A DNA stretch of 64,000 bases. It comes from Hesseltinella vesiculosa (lineage: Eukaryota > Mucoromycota > Mucoromycetes > Mucorales > Cunninghamellaceae). Positions 56,033 to 64,000 of the stretch are shown piece by piece (the first letter of the stretch is position 1; each line of letters begins with the position of its first letter). Under the pieces are notes generated by a model that had not been told where the DNA came from, searched no databases, and saw nothing but the letters and a program-made list of their open reading frames with translations. A program made the translations under genes and the position numbers. The stretch covers positions 310,001 to 374,000 of the forward strand of contig MCGT01000024.1 in NCBI GenBank assembly GCA_002104935.1, given 5' to 3'.

Positions 56033-56106
56033 GCCCGCTTAGCTCAGTTGGTTAGAGCGTGGTGCTAATAACGCCAAGGTCATAGGTTCGAAACCTATAG
56101 TGGGCA
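56033..56106 (+). tRNA. tRNA-Ile (anticodon AAT)
   Basis: A 74-nt cloverleaf. The acceptor arm GCCCGCT pairs with AGTGGGC before discriminator A. The D arm is TAGCTCAGTTGGTTAGAGC and the anticodon loop GCTAATAAC has AAT. The T arm has GGTTCGAAACC. There is no intron. A T-rich stretch follows as a Pol III terminator (56108 onwards). Confidence 0.96.
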
Positions 56107-56814
56107 GTTTCTTTTTGCTTTGTTCTTGGATGTTTTTTTTCCTCCCCGGATGCTTTATTTTTGCAGCCTATTTATTTTTTTAAAAAAAATATAAATATTT
56201 ATTTAATAAAATTAACGCAGTTTAGTACGTACTAGTTGCTAACGTATGTATTCTTTTTTGCAATAGTCAAGCGATGAGAAATCTTCTTTCGATGCAACGC
56301 TGGTTTCATTGGATCATTGCCGTAATAGTCACTGAGCAAAAAGGGAAAGCGTTGGGCATTGCTTATCAGTTTACCACTTCGTTTTTCATTAAAACAATGC
56401 GTACCGGTTATACTTAACCAGCGACATGATATCACAGTTATTAAGATTGATGGATCAAGAGCATGATGGTTCTTGAGTATTGCAAGGAACAACAATGTTT
56501 TTTTTTATGCCATGCAATGCTGCGTCTTGCCTTTTTTGGGAATGACAAATCATGGGCAGCTACCTCTTTGTTCTTCATCAAGGGAGGACCAGTGGAGAGA
56601 GTAAATCAATTATACGACACATCACTGCCGACTGGCTCTTGTCATCCCTCCATAAAATGAAAAAAGGGGACCTCTGGCACATTATTGCCACAGGGCTGAG
56701 AAAAAAAAAGGTGACACAAAAAAAGGCAGGAGTCTCCTTTTTTTTTTTCTTTTCTTCCCGCCTCAGGTTTTCCCTACCCCGTTCACCTGCGTACAACATC
56801 ATCCATCGATATAT
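56107..56814. other. intergenic region upstream of the TBC gene
   Basis: A very AT-rich stretch at 56140-56220 (TTTTTTTAAAAAAAATATAA) is followed by ordinary spacer. A minus-strand open frame (56232-56495) has no recognised motif and no splice partners, so it is not called. Confidence 0.45.
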
Positions 56815-59576
56815 ATGCTTCAAGAAGTAGAAAACAGCAATGCACAATTTCACAATGAACAGGAGCTACACCAAGAATTTGCCGAGATCCAGCTGAACGA
56901 ACAGCCACATGAAAGAAACTCATCAGCGGATGAATATGCCAGCACGTTGACTACCTTGCCAGTGTCGTCATCCTCGGGGCCAGATGTACAAGATGGTCGG
57001 TCTTCTAGCTACTCTCCTCCCATCAATCCGAAAACAGCAGTGGTACCAATGACGCATCTGACGGCGGATCATCTTTTGGAAGACTTGTCCAGCTACGATG
57101 ATCAAGCCGACGCAAAGGACAAGCCTGTCATTGCCACCAGCCCACCGCCACCTAGTGTCACCTCTCCTCTTGAATCACGCCAAACTTCACATTACGACCA
57201 GTTTTTTGAAGAAGTATCTTTAGACTTGCCTCGAGACAACAGTTATGTGCCAAAGCCTTCTCCCAAGTCGCGTATCCCATATATTACTCGCAGGAATCCG
57301 TTGAATGTCTCATCACCCCCGCCCATGCAGTCGTCCGCGTTCAGCAAGGACAGCTCATATGATCTCTCTATCACCTCAGAAGATGTTAGTGGGCCATTTT
57401 ATTCGATCTCGGATGTTTTGGATGATGCCTCTCCAACTCCCAGTCAAAGCATGCCTACGTCCTATCCATCTACACCCGAGCGTGGTGCTCAGCGAAATAT
57501 TTTTGAGCAGAACATCGTTGTCACTGCTGGTGGTGCTAACCTCACTGGCATCCAACGTCGCTCCAGGTAAAAAAAAAGAAGGCTACGAACGTGGTAAAAC
57601 TAACACAGTTTTCTTGTAGCTTGAATCTATTCAATCGGCCACGACGCTCGCAAAAGCCATCACCGCTTGAATCGGTGGTATCTAAAACGCGACCCAGGTA
57701 AGAGAGGTTAAAAAAAAATTCGGTAGGACTGACAGAATGAATGCTTCCCCCTTTTTTAACTTCCAGAACTTTGCCACCCAAGGATCCCAGCGAAGAAAAG
57801 AAGCATCTCCAGCAACACGAGGCATTGATGAAGAAAGCCAAGAAGCTTGGTATGTGCAACAAGTACCGGTCTTCCTTTTATTGTGCTAATGCCTCCCCCC
57901 TTGTTTTTAACAGAGGAAAAGAGGCAAAAGGAACATGATAAGAAAAAGGAGCAAGTTGACAAGAAGATCTCACAAGCAACGCTTCTTTGGGAGCGCACAA
58001 TTATACCCCAATGGGATAAAAAGCAAGGACAGAGCACTCGACCAGAAAGAGAAGTATCCTTATATTCTTTTCTGTAGAATCAAGGAAAAAAAGACCAGAG
58101 ATCTTTGGCTTGAAGGTGTCCCCCCCCGCTGTCGCCGATGTGTTTGGTCCTTGGCTATTGGCAACCATCTGCAACTTTCCAAGGGTAAGTATACAACAGA
58201 AAGAGTTTTTTTTTTTTTTGACCGTCATGTTGAGTAGATGGATTTGCCACTTGTTTACGGCGTGTGCCACTGGGGCCAGCGACTGGGTCCCATGACCGAC
58301 AGGAAACATCACAGGAATCACCGGCATCGACGCGACGCCGGATCACCGAAAACCAGGAGCATATCTTTTATCAGCAAAAGAAACGTACCAGCAGCTTGCA
58401 CGTGTTACACGAAACGGATGAAGAAAGCGACCAACAAAAATCACCAATGGCATCGTCCACTGAAAGCCTTCCTCTGACTCGCAGCTCCACCGACCGGTTG
58501 CCTCTGTCACCTCGCTCTGAATTCCAAGACGTTGCTCTAGACAATGGCGAGGATCACCTTGAACCTGAGATCGCCCATCGCCCATCCATGGCTATAGAGG
58601 ACGATAATGACAATGATGACGATGACCTTTATTCCCCAGCAGCCAATGAGCACTCCGAGCCGTCTGCATTTATACATGACCCTACAACCCTCGCCTACTT
58701 GCACAAATCCGTTGATGAAGATATCTTGCGCACACTTCCTAGCTTGTGCGTGTTTCAGGTAAGAAAAAAAAAACGCATGCTTTTAATGGCCGTTGGATTG
58801 ATCTTATTCCTCGCTTATTTCAGCCCGAGGGTCCTCTCTTTCTTTCCCTTCGCAAAGTCCTGCACGCCTACATTGGCTACCGATCGGATCTCAACTATGT
58901 AAGTGATGTCTAGAGGAAGGAAGAGAGGCTCATCGCTGACTTTTTTTTTTTTTTTTTTAATTTAATTATTTCGCAATAGGTTCGAGGGTCTTCATTCCTA
59001 GCAGGGATGCTCCTACTGAACATGGGGATGGAGGACTCGTATATTGGACTGATCAATATGATTGACAGCAGTGCCGTACTATCAGCTCTATACCAGAATG
59101 ATGAAACGCGCGTCAAAGGATATTTCAAGGTGTTTAATGTCCTGTTTGCCGAGCATATGCCAAAGCTATATCTGCATTTCAAAAATCTTACTCTACTGCC
59201 TGACAACTATCTGCCTGATTGGTTTATGACTTTGTTTGCCTCGATCATGCCGTTAGGGTTGTCATCAAGGATATGGGATATATTCTTGTTAGAGGGTGAC
59301 ATTGTGTTGTTCAAGGCTGGGTTGACCATGCTCAAGTACCTGGAACCATTGCTGTGGGGTGGCGGTTTTAGCGAAACTGTGCGCATCCTGAATTTGGGCT
59401 TTGTGGGCACCCATCGTGGAGAAGAAGCCAAAGCAGCCGTGGCAGTCTCGGGCAACATCACCAAGGGCGAGCAAGAGCAGTTCTTTGATGATATGCTTGG
59501 ATCAAGTAAAAGCGGAGCTGTCCATCTTGACCCCAATACTTATCAAATCCTTGTTAAAACACATGTCATGAAATAA
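56815..59576 (+). CDS. TBC-domain protein with altered glutamine finger
   Basis: TBC proteins are Rab GTPase-activating proteins. This one resembles the TBC1D12/TBC1D14 type. A long Ser/Pro-rich, probably disordered N-terminus (MLQEVENSNAQFHNEQELHQ) leads to a Lys/Glu coiled coil (EEKRQKEHDKKKEQVDKK) and the TBC start LWLEGVPPRCRRCVWSLAIG. About 170 aa of low-complexity acidic/Ser insert follows. The arginine finger is present in DEDILRTLPSLCVFQ. The usual YVQGMS is YVRGSS, so the catalytic glutamine is arginine (CGA). The rest of the domain (LYLHFKNLTLLPDNYLPDWF, PLGLSSRIWDIFLLEGD) is intact. Between about 58015 and 58085 the frame changes near A runs and no normal-length intron explains it; a 1-nt indel or a very short intron is possible. 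Confidence 0.82.
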
Positions 59577-59787
59577 TAACAATAATAATAAAAAAAAAGC
59601 ACATGCACAGCATGCAATGTGGCCCAAAAAAAAAAAGGAGCGGTGGAAGAGGCCAGCCAACCAATCACAGATCATATCACTCAGCCCGCTGTGTAGGAAA
59701 AAAAAACCCTCTCCTTTTTTTCTTGTTTCTTTTTTTTTTTTTTTCACACAACCATTTTCAATTGATACATTGCACATGCATTGAACT

Positions 59788-62700
59788 ATGAAGAAGAAAA
59801 CAAATGGTTGGTGTATTTTGACAAGTCTCTTTCTTTTTCTTTGCTTTGTTGCCATGTCAGGCGTAGCTGGTCAGCAATGTACGGCTGGCGACGATTGTTA
59901 CCAACTTGCCCATGTTCAACGTCGGTCGACCTATCCGGTAGTTGCGCCAAGACCTCCAGCCTCGCGAGCCTCTCCTACGGTGTTACCATCTCGACCTGAT
60001 TCACAACAACATCAGCCGTTCTTGCTGGTGGATATGGTGATTGTCATTACGTTGGATGGATCCATCAGGGCCATTGGCCGCTACGACAGCCTGACCTATT
60101 GGACCATTGGTGGCTCCAGTGGGACACGTACAGAATCGTCTCTAGTGAAATCCAACATACACTTTGCTTCTTTGCTCACCGTCGGCCAGACACGTATGGA
60201 GACCTACAGCCAGTTTATGGACAACCTTGATGACGATCACCATCCCAGTGAAGACGTGCCCTTCCGGAACCTGCCTGAAACCGATAAAGCTCTTAGTTAC
60301 TGGACAAACCCTCAGCAATATGGCATAGCCTATATCGTCGAGCCTACTGATGGAGGGATCTTGTACAAGTACACCGATGGCGAACATCTGCGGGTAAAAA
60401 TACCACAACGGCCTTTTTTTTTTTTTTTTTTTTGAAATCGGTCTTACTCACCTCTACTCTCCTTCAGAAATTGCCGTTTACAATGAAGGATATTGTTGAT
60501 CGACCAGTATTTGATGAGGATCTTGTTTATATTGGGAACAAGACGACAGTGGTGTTCGCGCTGGACCCTCGCTATGGCCGCGTCCTCCGCAAATTCAATA
60601 TCCAAGACTCGGTGGAAGAGCTGTTGATGGGTCGCCAGCACCAGTTGCCACCCCACACCATCTACATTGGCCGGAACGGTAAGCCGTCTAGGTTTTTTTT
60701 ATCACTCATTGTCTTTTTGCTTTGTAGAATACAACGTGCGCATCAATGACTACAAAAACAATATGTTCTGGCAGCTCTCTTATAGTGAATATGAACCCAA
60801 TGCGATGAATTGGCACCAACCTATTGATATGGGCTCCTCGGATACGTACATTGCGCCTGACGCCACTCCAGCAATCACAGCAATCAATCGGACCACCGGT
60901 AAACGCAAGAGGCATGCCATTGTCCATGAATGCCAGCTCATTTTTTTTTTTTTTTTTTTTGGTCGTGATTCTCATGTAGGGAATCCCATGTGGAACAAGG
61001 ATTTGCCATGTCCAGCTGTGGCAGTGTATGATGTGTATTCCAGCCCTGATTTTGCGATTATTTTGTCCAAGCAAAACGCACCTACACATCTTGACCGTGG
61101 CGAACTTGGCATGTTACTTCAGTCTCGCCAGCTCTATTACGATGGCCCTTCCGCCTATGTAGGTACGTACGATGGCGTGCTTTATGCGATGTCAGCAAAA
61201 AACTACCCACTCGTCCAGCTTGCCGAGTGGTCCTTCAAATACACTGGACGCTTCCCTGGCGACATTGGCCGATGGTCGATCGACGCCACTGAAAATGAAG
61301 ACGACGACGACGATCATTGGTGTGCCTCTGCTTACAAAGGCGACTGCATCCGCGGCTTGCACCTACTCTACAGGGCCCCAGTGCCAACGACAATGACCAA
61401 CAGCAATGCGCCTTCGACTGACCCACCCGACGAACACGAGAGCTATCAGCCCTCTCCGACCGACTCCTATAAACACCTGGATTTGCACCGTGAAGGGTTC
61501 TTTTACGATGGTCCGGGCCGGTTCTGGAAGCTGTTCCTATTGATTCTCCTTGGTACTTGGTATGTCAACCGAGAACGTTGCAGGCTCTTTTATACCACTC
61601 GCGTCCTTCCTCGCTGGAACCGCTACATCCAACATACCTCTGCATCTCACCGTGCTTCTACCTCCGGTGCTGGCAAGCGCTCGAAAAAAAAACCTCACGC
61701 CTCACCCTCTCCCACCCCTACATCCTCAGCATCCCTAGCATCCCATCAAGAGCATCTCGATACCCCCACCAACAACGACGACACACCTCCTATCAGCTCG
61801 GCCGAAGAAAAAGACACCAAGCCGCTCCCAGCGTTACCAACCCAGCCTGCCAACGGTCTGGCTCCATCCTCGCCTTCCATGCCCAACCTTACAACCGACT
61901 CCTCCCTGACCACCACGATCGCCACTTCTTCAGATGGCCTACTGCAACAAGCTGACGCCGGTGCTCCGGAGACACGTGGCCTAGATTTACGACGTTTCCA
62001 GACCAAACCCTCGACGATTTTGGAGCTGTCCGAGTCTGTGCTGGGTTATGGCAGTCATGGTACCGTGGTGTACAAGGGCAAGTTTGATGGTCGAGCCGTT
62101 GCTGTGAAGCGACTGTTGATCGATTTTTACGACGTGGCCTACCAGGAAGTCAAACTCTTGCAAGAAAGCGACGACCATCCCAATGTTATCCGTTACTTTT
62201 ATAAGGAAGAAACCGACCGATTTTTGTACATTGCCTTGGAGTTGTGCTTGGGATCGCTGCAAGACTGTGTCGAACGAGCGCTACCGATGAACGAGATGAA
62301 ACTGGTCGATCAGATGGACCCTGCTGACATCCTACGGCAAATGACCATGGGGATCCAGCACTTGCACTCGCTCAAAATTGTGCACCGTGACCTTAAGCCG
62401 CAAAACATTTTATTGGCACCATCCAAAACAAAAACTGCAAAGGCGCTACGGATTCTGATATCTGACTTTGGCCTATGCAAGAAGTTGGATGGTGAACAGA
62501 GCAGCTTCCACTACACGGCAGCTTCTCCGGCTGGCACCTCTGGCTGGCGCGCACCCGAACTGCTTGCCGGTGCTTTGGCAGCCACAGGCACCTCGTCCGC
62601 CTCTGAAAGTAGCTCGTCAGCCCTGGTCAGTGCTGGTGATGATCCCAACCGAATCGGCCGCGTCAAAGCCACCCGGGCCATCGACATTTTCTCGGCTGGC

Positions 62701-63436
62701 TGCATCTATTACTTTGTCCTCACCAGTGGTGATCACCCCTTTGGTAATCGTTTTGGGCGTGAAAGCAACATCCTCTCCAACTCGTCTGACCTCAGCAAAC
62801 TGGAAAGCATGGGCGAAGATGGTATGGAAGCCAAGGATCTGATTCAATCTATGCTCAACGCCTCACCGAAATCCAGGTTTGTTTGAACGAAAAAAAAAAA
62901 AGAAAAAAGCGTGACTCACCCCTTTTTCATAGACCCACTGCTGACCGGGTTTTGGCTCATCCTTTCTTCTGGACACCTGCAAAACGGTTAGCCTTTCTAC
63001 AAGATGCATCGGATCGGTTCGAAGTGGAAACACGCGACCCTCCATCCGACCTGCTGGTGACCCTGGAGTCTGAGGCCAAAGCCATCATTGGGTATGACTG
63101 GTACCGTCGGATCGATCGTGTGGTTGCCAATGACCTGGGCAAGTTTCGCAAGTATGATGGCCGGCGGGTCCGTGATCTGTTACGTGCGCTCAGAAACAAG
63201 GTAAGCGTCTCTTCTCTGGACGAAGTGCTCATCCACTTTTTTTTTTTTCCCCCGACGGCTAGAAACATCATTGGCAGGACCTACCAGAAAATGTCAAACG
63301 AACCTTTGGTGAGCCCCCGGACCAATACCTGTATTACTTCACCGCCCGATTCCCTCGACTCCTCTTGCATACGTATCATATCATTGCCAGTCATGACGAC
63401 TTGATGCATGATGGTGCGTTGCGACAGTATTTTTAG
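59788..63436 (+). CDS. IRE1: IRE1 unfolded-protein-response kinase/endoribonuclease
   Basis: Ire1 senses unfolded protein in the ER lumen and cuts target RNAs. A signal peptide (SLFLFLCFVAMSGVAG) precedes the luminal beta-propeller domain (DMVIVITLDGSIRAIGRYDS, LPFTMKDIVDRPVFDEDLVY, VFALDPRYGRVLRKFN, YVGTYDGVLYAMSAKN). A transmembrane segment, FWKLFLLILLGTWYV, and a Pro/Ser linker follow. The kinase has VLGYGSHGTVVYKG, VAVKRLL, IVHRDLKPQNI, ISDFGL and SGWRAPELL. The C-terminal KEN RNase has IGYDWYRRIDRVV, RALRNKKHHWQDLPENVKRT and YFTARFPRLLLHTYH, with the catalytic tyrosine-arginine-histidine region retained. Acidic inserts lie in the luminal domain. The start at 59788 (MKKKTNGW) gives a basic n-region. 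Confidence 0.95.
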
Positions 63437-63542
63437 ACCGCCCTCCCTTCCTCACTCTACCTTGTTGTTGTTATCTATCAAATAAATCACAGAAAGGGGC
63501 GCGGTGCTTGTCATGTATCAGTTTTAAGTGGAGAAAAAGAGT

Positions 63543-64000
63543 CTATGAGGATGGTTCAGGGTCTTCTTCCTCGGGAAGCACAGCGTTGGTGTGGATCTTT
63601 ACAACGTCATCTAAATTTTCCATGTCGTCCAAGCACTTGGCCACGATTTCGATCGTTTCAGGATCGGTCACTTCCACGGTGCTTTGAGGAATATAGGTGG
63701 CTTCCATGGCTCGTACTTCATATTGCAGACTGGTCAGCGACTTACTTATGTTGTTCAAATCGGTGAAGTCGCAAGTGATCTTGAAAAGGAAAGAGAAGGT
63801 GAGGTCTGGCCCCTGATGCTTCTTTCCGTTCGGTTTACCTCGATCATATCTTCTTCTTCCTCGATGTCTTCAGCACCCGCATCGATGGCAGCATCCATCA
63901 TTTGGTCCAAGGAATGGCCAGATTCACCTGGAGCAAACACAATCTTGCCTTTTTTTTCAAACAGGTAATTCACTGCTGAGACTGAGCCGCTGCAAAAGGA
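63543..64000 (-). CDS. TACO1/YebC family protein, 5' end outside window
   Basis: YebC/TACO1 proteins promote mitochondrial (or bacterial) translation, in TACO1's case of COX1. Only the C-terminal part lies here. Two exons read SAVSYLFEKKGKIVFAPGES, MMDAAIDAGAEDIEEEED, then after an intron (about 63777-63838) ITCDFTDLNNISKSLTSLQY, MEATYIPQSTVEVTDPETIE and KCLDDMENLDDVVKIHTNA. These are the family's domain 2/3 hallmarks (AGAEDIE, MENLDDV). It converges with IRE1 with about 106 bp between stops. The N-terminal targeting region is outside the window. Confidence 0.9.

Noticed and set aside
56232..56495. Minus-strand open frame of 87 codons in the spacer upstream of the TBC gene
   Set aside because: No family motif, no convincing splice partners, and an AT-rich setting; could be chance.

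Overview
The window is nuclear DNA of a filamentous fungus, most likely an early-diverging lineage of the Mucoromycota (Mucorales-like). Three things point there. Genes are dense and carry many short introns of about 50-90 nt. The gene set includes an ADCY10-type soluble adenylyl cyclase and a TAF3 with a C-terminal PHD finger, which I do not expect in Dikarya yeasts. Relics of Ty3-type and TnpB/Fanzor-like elements lie between housekeeping genes. No species can be named from sequence alone. Introns very often carry long T runs just before the acceptor (coding strand), and A/T homopolymers are abundant throughout.

Layout. 0.2-9.5 kb: cytochrome P450, TAF3 and an MFS anion/allantoate-type permease, all on the minus strand. 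9.8-16.5 kb: HIS5 (minus), then BLOC1S2, ARG8 and USE1 (plus), then the phosphorelay protein YPD1 (minus). 17.5-23.4 kb: DRG1/RBG1 and the MAK5 helicase, divergent, followed by EI24. 23.4-27.4 kb: a repeat-rich stretch with a broken Ty3-type reverse transcriptase, an unrecognised two-exon gene, a cytochrome-b5-like MAPR protein and copies of a dispersed repeat. 27.5-36.2 kb: FAB1 (PI3P 5-kinase) and directly behind it a small stand-alone gene matching only the C-terminus of COG3. 36.3-44.6 kb: a sulfatase, then MRPS12 and RAT1/XRN2, divergent. 44.7-45.6 kb: a zinc-knuckle plus TnpB/Fanzor-like zinc-ribbon relic. 46.4-52.9 kb: soluble adenylyl cyclase. 53-56.8 kb: a 105-aa unknown gene, two repeat copies, tRNA-Phe(GAA), a telomere-like degenerate array and tRNA-Ile(AAT). 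56.8-64 kb: a TBC-domain protein whose glutamine finger is replaced by arginine, IRE1, and the 3' part of a TACO1/YebC gene cut by the window edge.

There is no single pathway cluster. Many genes serve membrane traffic and the ER (USE1, BLOC1S2, COG3-like, FAB1, TBC, EI24, IRE1), RNA metabolism and ribosomes (MAK5, DRG1, RAT1, MRPS12, TACO1) and amino-acid synthesis (HIS5, ARG8). Three gene pairs are divergent with only 129-195 bp between start codons. The most notable points are a canonical -1 slippery heptamer exactly where the TAF3 frame changes, four coding microexons of 8-16 nt, three GC-AG introns, the orphan COG3 C-terminus, the pseudo-catalytic TBC, and a roughly 350-bp dispersed repeat family. 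Three apparent frame breaks all lie at or beside A runs, so homopolymer sequencing error must be kept in mind.
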